From Shouchella xiaoxiensis (GTDB lineage: Bacteria > Bacillota > Bacilli > Bacillales > Bacillaceae_D), in contig NZ_JAFBCV010000005.1 in NCBI RefSeq assembly GCF_016907895.1, positions 220,695 to 284,694 on the forward strand: a stretch of 64,000 bases of DNA, in the 5' to 3' direction. The notes below the pieces were generated by a model that saw only the letters and a list, made by a program, of their open reading frames with translations, had not been told where the DNA came from and made no database searches. The translations under genes were made by a program, and so were the position numbers. This document shows, piece by piece, positions 34,667 to 42,363 of this stretch (its first letter is position 1; each line of letters starts with the position of its first letter).

Positions 34667-35185
34667 ATGATTATTCGTGAAGCAACGGTTGACGATGCTC
34701 AAGCAATTGCCCATGTGCATGTCGACAGCTGGAAAACAACTTATGCAGGCATTGTACCCGCGTCCTTTTTACAAAAACTATCTCATGAAAAACGTGCCGA
34801 CATGTGGAAAACGATTATTCCGAGTGAGAATGGCTACGTCACAGTAGCTGAAAGCTTAGACGGAAAAATCATTGGTTTTGCCGATTCCCGTCTAAGAGAA
34901 AAAACGGCTAATGGACAAGCGGGAGACCTCACTTCGCTCTATTTACTGGATGTCCACCACGGTAAAGGCATTGGCAAAGCGCTTCTGCAGGCACAACTCG
35001 CCCACTTAAAAGGCGCAGGCTGTACGAAAGTCTATGTTGAAGTCTTGAAAGACAATCGCACGCGCCAGTTTTACAGCTATTACGGGGCCGACCTACACGA
35101 GACGAAACAAATTGAGATTGGTGGAGCTACACTCGATGAAGAGATTTATGTTTGGACAGACATTGAGAAAGTGCTTGCGCGCTAA
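34667..35185 (+). CDS. GNAT family N-acetyltransferase
   Basis: 172 residues; RBS AGGAGG nine bases before the ATG. IIREATVDDAQAIAHVHVDSWKTTYAGIVP is the usual beginning of this GNAT group; the acetyl-CoA loop is LTSLYLLDVHHGKGIGKALL (about residues 90-108), and FYSYYGADLHETKQ closes the fold. The substrate is unknown; many relatives act on small amines or protein N-termini. It is a single plus-strand gene convergent with the sigma-factor operon, sharing a long inverted repeat at its end. Confidence 0.82.
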   Translation: MIIREATVDDAQAIAHVHVDSWKTTYAGIVPASFLQKLSHEKRADMWKTIIPSENGYVTVAESLDGKIIGFADSRLREKTANGQAGDLTSLYLLDVHHGKGIGKALLQAQLAHLKGAGCTKVYVEVLKDNRTRQFYSYYGADLHETKQIEIGGATLDEEIYVWTDIEKVLAR

Positions 35186-35218
35186 AAAGAATGGCGCAAG
35201 TACTTTCTCAATGTCTGT
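35155..35218. terminator. 25-bp inverted repeat spanning both convergent stops
   Basis: ACAGACATTGAGAAAG...CTTGCGC (35155-35180) and its inverse (35194-35218) pair with a single mismatch. The arms contain the last codons of the plus-strand GNAT gene and of the minus-strand sigma gene. It may act as a shared terminator, although T-runs are poor. Confidence 0.6.
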
Positions 35219-36155
35219 TGTAGAAATAGGCTGCCCCTAATTCAACTTCAAGCTCTTTTGCAGCTAGTTGCATAAAATCCCACGAGAAACAATAAAAACG
35301 CCACAACGTAATTTCCCCATCGTTGTCATTAAATGTATGGATATTGGTGAGGTAGAGCTGATTGTCTTTTTTCTTGTCGTATTCAATTAATACATAACGG
35401 CCCCACAGTTCCACATACTCAGCCTTTACCTCATGATGGTTTCGCACAATTTCTGCCCAATCTTGTAACGATTGGTTTTCAGTCTCATCTTTCCCCATTT
35501 CATAACCTGAATGAATAATATCCGTTACGACGTTCTCATTAAGTACCGAAGCAATTATCTTTGGATCTTTGCTTTTAAATCCGTCCAGTAACAGCTGAAA
35601 CAATCGACTATTTGGTTCAACACGCCTTGTAGGCGGCAGAACAACTTCAGTCCAGTCTGACTGCTTCCGAAGCTTCTGTCGTGCTCTGTGCACATTGGTT
35701 GTTACAGCATTCTCGGATGTCCCAATAAGTTCTGCTACTTCCTTAGCTTTACAATCAAATACATCACTTAAAACAAGCGCAACATACTGTTTTGGAGACA
35801 GGTGGGTCATTAGTATTTCAAGATTCTCCAGAACGGTAAAACCTTGCTCTTCAGTTGCACCATTTAATACATGTTCATGGTCGTATTGCGATCGTTTCTG
35901 CTCTCTTCTCCATTGATCAATCCAAAGATTTGTGGCGATTTTCATTAAATATGCTTTTGGTTGAATTGGCTGATAAACCTTAGTCAACATGGAAAATGCC
36001 TTAAGTAACGTTTCTTGAACGAGATCCTCTGCATCCCAAGGAGACCTAGTTAATGTAAAACAGTACTTCCATAAATCGGATCGGTACGGTTCAATTGTCT
36101 GTTTAAATTGGAATTCAAGTTTCTTCAATTCCATATTTACTCCGTCTACATTCAT
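35208..36155 (-). CDS. ECF-type sigma factor with long C-terminal extension
   Basis: 315 residues. Region 2 is seen in DLWKYCFTLTRSPWDAEDLV (about 25-45) and KAYLMKIATNLWIDQWRR. Region 4 is seen in LSPKQYVALVLSDVFDCKAK and the HTH VAELIGTSENAVTTNVHRAR (about 135-155). The last 140 residues look like a SnoaL/NTF2-type domain (FQLLLDGFKSKDPKIIASVL), as in ECF41-like sigma factors, where it modulates activity without an anti-sigma factor. It overlaps the methyltransferase gene by ATGA. A second in-frame ATG at codon 8 has a closer GGAG and could be the start. Confidence 0.78.
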   Translation of the reverse strand: MNVDGVNMELKKLEFQFKQTIEPYRSDLWKYCFTLTRSPWDAEDLVQETLLKAFSMLTKVYQPIQPKAYLMKIATNLWIDQWRREQKRSQYDHEHVLNGATEEQGFTVLENLEILMTHLSPKQYVALVLSDVFDCKAKEVAELIGTSENAVTTNVHRARQKLRKQSDWTEVVLPPTRRVEPNSRLFQLLLDGFKSKDPKIIASVLNENVVTDIIHSGYEMGKDETENQSLQDWAEIVRNHHEVKAEYVELWGRYVLIEYDKKKDNQLYLTNIHTFNDNDGEITLWRFYCFSWDFMQLAAKELEVELGAAYFYNRH

Positions 36156-36871
36156 GAAGGGTAATCTCCCTTCCTTGCTTTCACAAGCAAAAACGCTGGT
36201 GCTTTCAATAGTTTTTCATAGGTTCGCTCGTTTCTAACTCTAAATTCCTCTGTCGGCTCTGGTTCAATTATTTTTTCAAGCGAAAACCATGTTGTTGTAT
36301 CATTTACAATCTCTTGCAGCGACCTCCGATAAAAAGGAACAGCTACCGTTTTCCCGTCCTTTGTCCAATGATCGACGATTCGCTCCACTGCAAAGTAGTT
36401 CGGGTTCTCCAGCAAACGAATATCTGTAAATGGATGATGAACGGAGAACAGGAAGGTTCCACCTGGCTTCAATACTCTCTTACATTCACTAAATAAACCA
36501 CGCCAATCTTTTATGTAATGCAGCGTTAGTGAAGAAACAATGGTGTCAAAAGATTGATCTGGAAACGGCAGTGGTTCTTCTAAATTTAAGCAAATGACGT
36601 TGCCTTGTCCCTGTAAGCGGTTCTTTGCAGCTGCAACCATTTCTTCGCTGCCATCACATGCCGTGACGGAGGCACCACGCTTAAGTAATTCCGAACTATA
36701 CCAACCAGCCGCGCAACCCGCATCAAGAATTTCCTGTCCACTTAAATCAGATTCAAGCTGTTGCAACATCGCAGGTCGCTCATACGCGGAGTTATAAAGA
36801 TTCTCGGTATCAACAGTGTTTGCATACGCTGTGGCTAAATGACTAAAGGCTTCTTTTACTTGGTTATCCAT
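36152..36871 (-). CDS. Class I SAM-dependent methyltransferase
   Basis: 239 residues. SAM-binding motif I is ILDAGCAAGWYSSELL (about 47-62), followed by VTACDGSEEMV (acidic loop), FDTIVSSLTLHYIKDW and LKPGGTFLFSVHHP. The Ubie/methyltransferase-11 fold fits; the substrate is not evident. It is co-transcribed with a VOC-family protein (13 bases upstream) and the sigma factor (overlapping), an arrangement seen in detoxification or stress modules. Confidence 0.8.
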   Translation of the reverse strand: MDNQVKEAFSHLATAYANTVDTENLYNSAYERPAMLQQLESDLSGQEILDAGCAAGWYSSELLKRGASVTACDGSEEMVAAAKNRLQGQGNVICLNLEEPLPFPDQSFDTIVSSLTLHYIKDWRGLFSECKRVLKPGGTFLFSVHHPFTDIRLLENPNYFAVERIVDHWTKDGKTVAVPFYRRSLQEIVNDTTTWFSLEKIIEPEPTEEFRVRNERTYEKLLKAPAFLLVKARKGDYPS

Positions 36872-36884
36872 AGATCATCATCTC

Positions 36885-37304
36885 CTACTTGTTTTCGTCT
36901 TGTGCTTTTTGAATGTGAGCGGAATGAAAAGGAGAGTCGATCTCTTCACTGACAATACTAAGTACATTCTGATCTAAATCAAAACAGTCGAATCCTTTCA
37001 TACCACCAAAGTCATCATTCGGCGTTACGGCGACACCTGCTTGCTGAAGACGGTGATGAGCCTCGTCTATATTGTCGACTACAAAGTTGAAGTACACATT
37101 TTTTTGCTTTCCTTGAATCACAAACTCGGCTGGCTGCGGCGATTTCACCTGAACAAGACCAAGCTGCGTCCGGCTACCGGCAAAATAAAATCCTGCCCCT
37201 CCTTCCCAACGGTCGATAAACGTTACGTGCAAATGCTTTTCATACCACTTCTTGGACTTCTCCAAGTTTGTTACAGGAATAAATACACTGCCAATGCGAA
37301 ACAT
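36885..37304 (-). CDS. VOC/glyoxalase superfamily protein
   Basis: 139 residues. I start at the ATG at 37304 (MFRIGSVFIPV), eight bases after GGAG; the earlier start overlaps the RBS. VTNLEKSKKWYEKHL is the classic VOC beginning, and YFNFVVDNIDEAHHRLQQAG opens the second beta-alpha-beta module. Members include glyoxalases, ring-cleavage dioxygenases and drug-binding resistance proteins; no specific role can be read. First gene of the operon VOC-methyltransferase-sigma. Confidence 0.75.
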   Translation of the reverse strand: MFRIGSVFIPVTNLEKSKKWYEKHLHVTFIDRWEGGAGFYFAGSRTQLGLVQVKSPQPAEFVIQGKQKNVYFNFVVDNIDEAHHRLQQAGVAVTPNDDFGGMKGFDCFDLDQNVLSIVSEEIDSPFHSAHIQKAQDENK

Positions 37305-37410
37305 ATGATACACTCCTTTTTAAGTAGATTCATAGATAGAACGAATACAAGAGCAAAAATGTTACACTTTATCTTTAAAAAATGTTTTTCATTAGCACGG
37401 CATGCCTGTA

Positions 37411-38643
37411 TTAAGTCTCAAAGCCGTAGCTTAACGTCTTTAACTTTACCAATGATTTGCGTAGATGAACACGCTTAAATAAAACAAAAAACAACAGCGC
37501 CAAACACATATACGCTATACCAACTGAGAAAGCTAACTGAAGCGGGGTGAACCATTCGGTTAAAAAGCCAGCACCAATCATTGCAAGCCCCATTGAGCTA
37601 TTCTGAATCATCGTCAATGTCCCAAACAAAAGCCCTCGTTTTGCAGGGGGCAAAATCCGCATTAACACCGTATCAAAGCAAATATTGCTAATTCCACCGA
37701 CAAACGTAATCAGGATGGCGAGAAATACGGCTTGCATAAAAAAGTGAGATTGACTTAAAAACAAATGTCCAATCCCTTCAAAAAAAATCATACCGACCCC
37801 AATTGCTAGATAACGTCCCCGAATCCACTTTGTTAACCCTGAACTTAAAACAAACCCCAAACCTAGTGCAGCATAAATAATGCCAACACCCAAATCGCCT
37901 TTTCCAAATACATCAAGGGCTATCAAGTTAAAAATGACGTTATCGACTCCGTTGGCCAGCGGCATAACGAACATCACTAATAAGAATACGCGCAGCAGCG
38001 CAACTTGGATAAGCAGGGTAACGCTCTTATCAGAAGAATTCACATCCTTTTTTTCCAACGGAGTGCTTTCAAGCTTCGTTAGAGGTATAACCCAAAGAGC
38101 GGCGAGTAAGAGGAAAAGAGCGTGTAGCCAAAACAGCATGGTAACATCTATTAAAAAGGCCGTCATTCCTCCTAAAAGCGAACCAACTACAAGCGTCATA
38201 CCGACCACAGTCTGTTCCAAACCATTGACTTTGGTTAAGTTCTTTTTCTGAACAATATCCGGAATACTAGCAAAGCGGACAGGCCGATAAATTGCTTCCC
38301 CAGTTGCGATCAGAAACGTACTGATATAGAGCAACGAAACCTCTTGAGCTACTGCCGCGCCTACCGGCATAAGGGCAAATGGAATTCGCCAAACATCCGT
38401 CCAGAATAACAGCTTTGCCTTGTGAAAACGATCTGCCAAATAACCACTGATTGGCGCAAAAAAGATCGTCGGCAAGACACGGAGCGCCAGCAAAAAACCA
38501 AGTGCCATTGCCGATTCTGTTAACACATAGAGCAAAGCTAACGACCCCACTTGTGCAAACCGAGATCCAATTCCGTTTAACAAAGAGCTCCAGAAGATCC
38601 ATTTATATTTCTCTTCTTTTTTTAATACGGATAGGCCGAGCAT
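37411..38643 (-). CDS. MFS efflux transporter
   Basis: 410 residues with about 12 membrane helices; AGGAGG lies six bases before the second ATG (38643). The loop GYLADRFHKAKLL (about residue 60) is the MFS motif A. The overall order resembles MFS_3/macrolide-efflux-type exporters (MALGFLLALRVLPTIFFAPI). The gene is directly downstream of an ArsR/DUF2087 regulator and has the same palindromic operator in front, so expression is probably relieved by a substrate or signal sensed by that regulator. Confidence 0.82.
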   Translation of the reverse strand: MLGLSVLKKEEKYKWIFWSSLLNGIGSRFAQVGSLALLYVLTESAMALGFLLALRVLPTIFFAPISGYLADRFHKAKLLFWTDVWRIPFALMPVGAAVAQEVSLLYISTFLIATGEAIYRPVRFASIPDIVQKKNLTKVNGLEQTVVGMTLVVGSLLGGMTAFLIDVTMLFWLHALFLLLAALWVIPLTKLESTPLEKKDVNSSDKSVTLLIQVALLRVFLLVMFVMPLANGVDNVIFNLIALDVFGKGDLGVGIIYAALGLGFVLSSGLTKWIRGRYLAIGVGMIFFEGIGHLFLSQSHFFMQAVFLAILITFVGGISNICFDTVLMRILPPAKRGLLFGTLTMIQNSSMGLAMIGAGFLTEWFTPLQLAFSVGIAYMCLALLFFVLFKRVHLRKSLVKLKTLSYGFET

Positions 38644-38660
38644 CATCCACCTCCTGTAAT

Positions 38661-38685
38661 TAATTAGATATATATCTAATTAGAT
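38661..38685 (-). promoter_or_regulatory. Operator before the MFS gene
   Basis: TAATTAGATATATATCTAATTA (in 38661-38682) overlaps ATCTAATTAGAT (38674-38685). The 12-mer palindrome is the same as in the regulator's own upstream region. Confidence 0.75.
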
Positions 38686-38704
38686 TCTCATAAAAATGAC
38701 CTGC

Positions 38705-39277
38705 TTACACAGGCCACATTTCTTTCGGATTAAGTTCATACAGTCCGTCTTTACGGTACATAAACTGCGCCATCACAAACTCTCTTCTTATTGTGGCAAA
38801 GTCTTCATGATAGCGTTGAATGTACTCGTTCAGTTCTTTTTCCTGATAGACTTTCCCGTCTTCTAAACCACGTAGCATGTATTCTAGTACAATTAATTTC
38901 TTCTTTCGTTGAGCGGGTAGTGTCTTAAGCTGCCCCGTTTTGTCTGTAAAATTGTCTATAATACTAGTCTTCTCTTCCACGCTCACCTCAAAGCTCTCAA
39001 ACATCTCTGATCCTCCAATTCGCACGATGGCCGTTGCCATTTGCTCTAATTTTCGTTCATTCAAGTAAAAGTAAATCGTATTTTTATCTCGGCGTTGATA
39101 AACAACATCGATTTCTTTTAATTTGCTAAGATGGTGGGAAATCGTTGGTGGTTTCAAGCCTAATTTCCCGGCAATCGCCTGCCCATGTAAAGGGCCTGAT
39201 TTCAACAAAGTGATTATGCGAATTCGCGTTTTGTCTCCTAATGTATTATGAAAGTTTACAATTCTACTTAACTGCAT
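38705..39277 (-). CDS. ArsR-type repressor with C-terminal DUF2087
   Basis: 190 residues. The N-terminal winged helix reads TLGDKTRIRIITLLKSGPLH and IAGKLGLKPPTISHHLSKL (residues 11-50), followed by the wing VVYQRRDKNTIYFYL. The C-terminal part (LIVLEYMLRGLEDGKVYQEK, FATIRREFVMAQFM) is a DUF2087 domain. No metal-binding Cys pair is visible, so the signal is unlikely to be a classic ArsR metal. Palindromes ATCTAATTAGAT flank the gene, suggesting autoregulation and control of the pump downstream. RBS AAGGAGG. Confidence 0.82.
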   Translation of the reverse strand: MQLSRIVNFHNTLGDKTRIRIITLLKSGPLHGQAIAGKLGLKPPTISHHLSKLKEIDVVYQRRDKNTIYFYLNERKLEQMATAIVRIGGSEMFESFEVSVEEKTSIIDNFTDKTGQLKTLPAQRKKKLIVLEYMLRGLEDGKVYQEKELNEYIQRYHEDFATIRREFVMAQFMYRKDGLYELNPKEMWPV

Positions 39278-39289
39278 CAGCTACCTCCT

Positions 39290-39319
39290 TATCTAATTAG
39301 ATTATAATCTAATTAGATA
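39290..39319 (-). promoter_or_regulatory. Tandem operator before the regulator gene
   Basis: Two copies of the palindrome ATCTAATTAGAT (39291-39302 and 39308-39319) lie 17 bases apart centre to centre, 13 bases upstream of the regulator's start, where they would cover promoter or RBS. Confidence 0.78.
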
Positions 39320-39338
39320 GATATTGAAACACTAAAAA

Positions 39339-39364
39339 CATCTCTACAAAAAAATGTAGAGATG
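39339..39364 (-). terminator. Terminator of the symporter gene
   Basis: CATCTCTACA and TGTAGAGATG pair perfectly; on the minus strand TTTTTAG follows. Confidence 0.82.
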
Positions 39365-39373
39365 CTCCATTAG

Positions 39374-40513
39374 TTAATCCTTTTTAACGCCGTTTACAAT
39401 CAAAGCTATTGCCCCGTCTCCCGTAACGTTTGTCGCCGTTCCAAATGAATCTTGCGCGAGGTAGATCGCAATCATTAGGGCAATTGCCGCTTCATTAAAA
39501 TCAAGCATTGACGATAAAATTCCAGTCGCTGCGATAACCGCTCCTCCTGGAACACCTGGAGCGGCAATCATTATGACACCCAACATTAAAATAACCGGAA
39601 TCGTGCCAACAAACCCTGGGAAGTCGAGACCTGGAGTTACGTACATCACCGCTGTAGCTGCCGTCACGATCGTAATCGTACTGCCAGACAGATGAATGTT
39701 TGCACATAGCGGCACAACAAAATCGGCAATTGAGTCTCGAATGTTGTTTTTCTTAACGGAGCTTACGGTAACCGGAATCGTCGCCGCACTGCTCATCGTT
39801 CCGAGTGCCGTAATATAGGCTGGCAGCATGGATTTCAATAGCCGAAACGGATTTGCTCCATTTACCACGCCAGCAACACTGTATTGGATGACGAGCCAGA
39901 ACAAGTGCATCGAAATCGCTAGTAGCAGCACGATGCCAAATACACCTAACGTCTCAAACACTGTCCCATCATAGCTCATTTCAGCTAACACCCCTGCGAT
40001 ATAAAACGGGAGCAAAGGGATAATCGCTTTACGAATAATCAATTCTATGATTCCTTGGCCCTCTTCCATTACTCGTTTAAAAGTAGAAGCTCCTGTGGCA
40101 GCAATACCAATCCCCAGTACGAATGCCAAAGTAAGTGCTGTTAGAACGCCAAAGATCGGCTCTAATTCAAAGTCAACAAAACGCTCAAGCTCAGATGGGC
40201 TAGCAACTCCTTCTGCGCCAATGCCAAGCGTCGGAATAACAAACATTGCAACGGTAACAGCAAGAAGGCCGGCAAGAATCGTCGATAGATAGGAAATTCC
40301 CACCGTGAAGCCGAGCAGCTTTCCTCCTCCTTTTCCAAGACCGGCAATTCCAGCCGTAATAAAGAAAAGAATGATCAATGGCACCATAAAAAAGATAAAG
40401 CTACCAATTAAATCACTAATCGTTACCATTAGACGAGCAACCCACTCATTCGCAACGAGACCAATAACAACCCCAGCACCAATTCCTAGTAAGATACGAA
40501 TAATTAATTTCAT
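39374..40513 (-). CDS. Dicarboxylate/amino acid:cation symporter (GltP/DctA family)
   Basis: 379 residues. I start at the ATG at 40513 (MKLIIRILLG), six bases after AAAGGAG; the longer frame has no RBS. The re-entrant loop and substrate motifs are AATIPVTVSSVKKN (serine-rich loop region, about 255) and APGVPGGAVIAATGIL (about 330). The family moves C4-dicarboxylates, glutamate/aspartate or serine with Na+ or H+. The final motif APGVPGG rather than the usual aspartate-transporter form leaves the substrate open. Upstream lies a terminator and a candidate small RNA. Confidence 0.83.
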   Translation of the reverse strand: MKLIIRILLGIGAGVVIGLVANEWVARLMVTISDLIGSFIFFMVPLIILFFITAGIAGLGKGGGKLLGFTVGISYLSTILAGLLAVTVAMFVIPTLGIGAEGVASPSELERFVDFELEPIFGVLTALTLAFVLGIGIAATGASTFKRVMEEGQGIIELIIRKAIIPLLPFYIAGVLAEMSYDGTVFETLGVFGIVLLLAISMHLFWLVIQYSVAGVVNGANPFRLLKSMLPAYITALGTMSSAATIPVTVSSVKKNNIRDSIADFVVPLCANIHLSGSTITIVTAATAVMYVTPGLDFPGFVGTIPVILMLGVIMIAAPGVPGGAVIAATGILSSMLDFNEAAIALMIAIYLAQDSFGTATNVTGDGAIALIVNGVKKD

Positions 40514-40637
40514 CTGCTTCTCCTTTCTCGTGATGTCCCTCTTAAGAATACAAGTGTCATTATAGCACGAACAAACCAATAAAAGATGATTGACTTTTTA
40601 CAAATAGTTGGAAGTGTAGACTTTTCGTTTTTATCAC

Positions 40638-40775
40638 AAAAAAAGAAAGAGCCAGCTACCGAGCTGGCTCTTTCTTGCAAAACAAAGATTTTTAAGGTGA
40701 ATCGCATTTGGGGGAAAACACGATTCGGTATGTGTCAAAAGGAAAAGGGATAGCAAATCTTTTTTGATTTGTAAT
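40638..40775 (-). ncRNA. Candidate small RNA, copy 2, with own terminator
   Basis: Minus-strand order: SigB-like promoter (40782-40809); stem CAAATC/GATTTG (40754-40771); unpaired CCCTTTTCC (40741-40749); a hairpin with arms GAATCG/CGATTC and a CCCCC loop (40699-40726); then a strong terminator (40643-40676). The same elements occur in the same order at 11786-11899. The arms differ in sequence yet keep pairing, which is covariation-like. The C-rich unpaired motifs are typical of base-pairing Gram-positive sRNAs such as FsrA or RoxS, but no family match is claimed. Confidence 0.6.
40643..40676 (-). terminator. Strong terminator
   Basis: AAGAAAGAGCCAGCT and AGCTGGCTCTTTCTT pair over 15 bp around ACCG; TTTTTTT follows on the minus strand. 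It lies upstream of the symporter start, so it ends the RNA at 40638-40775 rather than a gene. Confidence 0.92.
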
Positions 40776-40781
40776 TCTCTT

Positions 40782-40809
40782 ATAACCGCCTTTAATCAAT
40801 CTTAAACCT
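40782..40809 (-). promoter_or_regulatory. SigB-like promoter of the candidate small RNA
   Basis: Minus strand AGGTTTAA (40802-40809), a 14-base spacer, GGTTAT (40782-40787). The Bacillus SigB consensus is GTTTAA-N12/15-GGGTAT; only one base of the -10 differs. Confidence 0.55.
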
Positions 40810-40909
40810 TTTCTCAAAAACTTTTTTCAATATAAAATTACTTATATTGCCAATTGGACACATACTCTTCTATTGTGGCGGGTAAGAGACAACAAAGGAG
40901 GTTTTTATA

Positions 40910-41422
40910 GTGGGAAAACGAGTAACGCTCTTATTCATGGTTCTTTTTCTAGCTGCTTGTAGCAACGGAGATGAGGAGGATGCACCAAACGAAACAACGG
41001 ATTTACCTGAAACAAATCCACAAGTACAGCTCTATGTAAACGGTGAAGCAATGAATGACTATCAATCAGAAATGATTTGCTGGCTTAATTGTGACAATGA
41101 TTTCACTGGAGAAATAGACACAGAAGCCGCTCTTGAAGAGTTTGAGCCGATTCCTGTAAGCAGCACAGACGTAGTATCTTTTGACATTGTATGGGAAGAA
41201 ACACCGGAATCCGTGCAACCAACACATCTCGTCGGCTATCGCACGTCTTCCAATCTGTATAGTCCAGCTGAAATTGACGGGGATGAGTACGCAATCGAAG
41301 ACGTCTATTCGTTTAATCCTGTTGAAGACGCTCTTCATATCGTTCAAACGAATTTTGCTGATGACGAAGGCGAAATACTCGGTAGCATGGCCCTCTACTT
41401 TCTTGTAACGATTGAAGAATAG
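40910..41422 (+). CDS. Hypothetical lipoprotein
   Basis: 170 residues, GTG start seven bases after AAAGGAGG. Signal peptide with lipobox FLAACSNG, then a very acidic linker (DEEDAPNETTD) and an all-beta-looking domain. MICWLNCDND holds two Cys four apart that could form a disulfide or bind metal. It is lipid-anchored outside the membrane. No family was recognised. Its own terminator follows. Confidence 0.75.
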   Translation: MGKRVTLLFMVLFLAACSNGDEEDAPNETTDLPETNPQVQLYVNGEAMNDYQSEMICWLNCDNDFTGEIDTEAALEEFEPIPVSSTDVVSFDIVWEETPESVQPTHLVGYRTSSNLYSPAEIDGDEYAIEDVYSFNPVEDALHIVQTNFADDEGEILGSMALYFLVTIEE

Positions 41423-41426
41423 GAAT

Positions 41427-41450
41427 AAAAGCTCCGGCTGCGGAGCTTTT
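41427..41450 (+). terminator. Terminator after the lipoprotein
   Basis: AAAAGCTCCG and CGGAGCTTTTT with a 4-base loop. Confidence 0.85.
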
Positions 41451-41577
41451 TCACATTCACTCATTTGCCTTCTCCTTGCGCTATGCTATTCTTACTATAG
41501 ATCGATTCGTTATTTTACGAAGTTGATATTCTCTTTTAAAAATAGCAGATTTGGAACACGATTCTAGGAGGCTTTCC

Positions 41578-41793
41578 ATGTTACTTGCAGCGATTGTTAA
41601 AAGCATCCCTTCGACCTTTGGCGTTTTTCTCTTCAGTTTATTGTTTATGGCACTCTTTTTTGATGCCATTCAATGGGAGCGAATCATTATTTTTAGTTTT
41701 GGATTCCTGTTCATTTCAACAATCTATTACTTCATTCGATTAACTACAATGAAGCGACAGCTGATTGATAACAATAAAGATGAGAGTGCTTAA
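41578..41793 (+). CDS. Small two-helix membrane protein
   Basis: 71 residues. I start at the ATG at 41578, six bases after AGGAGG. Two hydrophobic segments (about residues 8-30 and 36-55) are followed by a charged C-terminal tail (MKRQLIDNNKDESA). It is probably an integral membrane protein of unknown function, standing alone between the lipoprotein gene and a long non-coding stretch. Confidence 0.68.
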   Translation: MLLAAIVKSIPSTFGVFLFSLLFMALFFDAIQWERIIIFSFGFLFISTIYYFIRLTTMKRQLIDNNKDESA

Positions 41794-42363
41794 CCTCTTG
41801 TATCCAGGCTTTTTTACATAGGCTGACGCTCACAGAAATCAGACAGCATACTGGCTAACTCGTGTGCCCTTATTCCTGATTTTCTGCTTATTCCCATGAA
41901 TGCGTTGACGCTTTAAAGTGAAATGAGTAAGCTAATTGGTGTAATCCCCCTTTTTAGAGTCCTGCATCCCTGCAGGCCTCTTCTTTTTATGTCTGCAATA
42001 AGAAAAAGCCCTTTGACGTCGTCATTGGACTTTTCCCTCACTATGTACGCTTCATCTGTCTGTCGTCGCTGTCCAAGCCATTATCTATTCTTGACGGACT
42101 GGTCCCTTCAAACAATTTCTACACTTACCTTTTCTTCGCACCGGTGAGCTACAATACCCGCAATACTTTATAAACACTAATTCACCCATGTAAATCGTCA
42201 CCTCATGGCGTAATTACCCATATTAAATCATTCGTAAACGTCAATACGATACTCTTGCTGTCATTGTCTAGCCACTATGCCAATGTTGAAACTATTCCTG
42301 AAACAAAATCACGCCTATTTCGTATAACAAGACATACATAATTGATAGAAAGAAGTTGACGCA
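41794..42363. other. Intergenic region with an isolated hairpin
   Basis: No convincing gene. AGAGTCCTGCA and TGCAGGCCTCT (41956-41982) pair and are followed by TTCTTTTTAT on the plus strand, a terminator without an obvious gene in front. The frame at 41923-42147 has no RBS and unusual composition. Confidence 0.5.

Noticed and set aside
40638..40809. Riboswitch or attenuator controlling the dicarboxylate symporter
   Set aside because: Possible by position, but the terminator appears constitutive (no clear antiterminator partner), and the paralogue at 11786 precedes an unrelated gene.
41923..42147. 74-codon plus-strand frame in the 570-base gap
   Set aside because: No RBS, passes through a terminator-like hairpin, Ser/Leu-rich low-quality composition.
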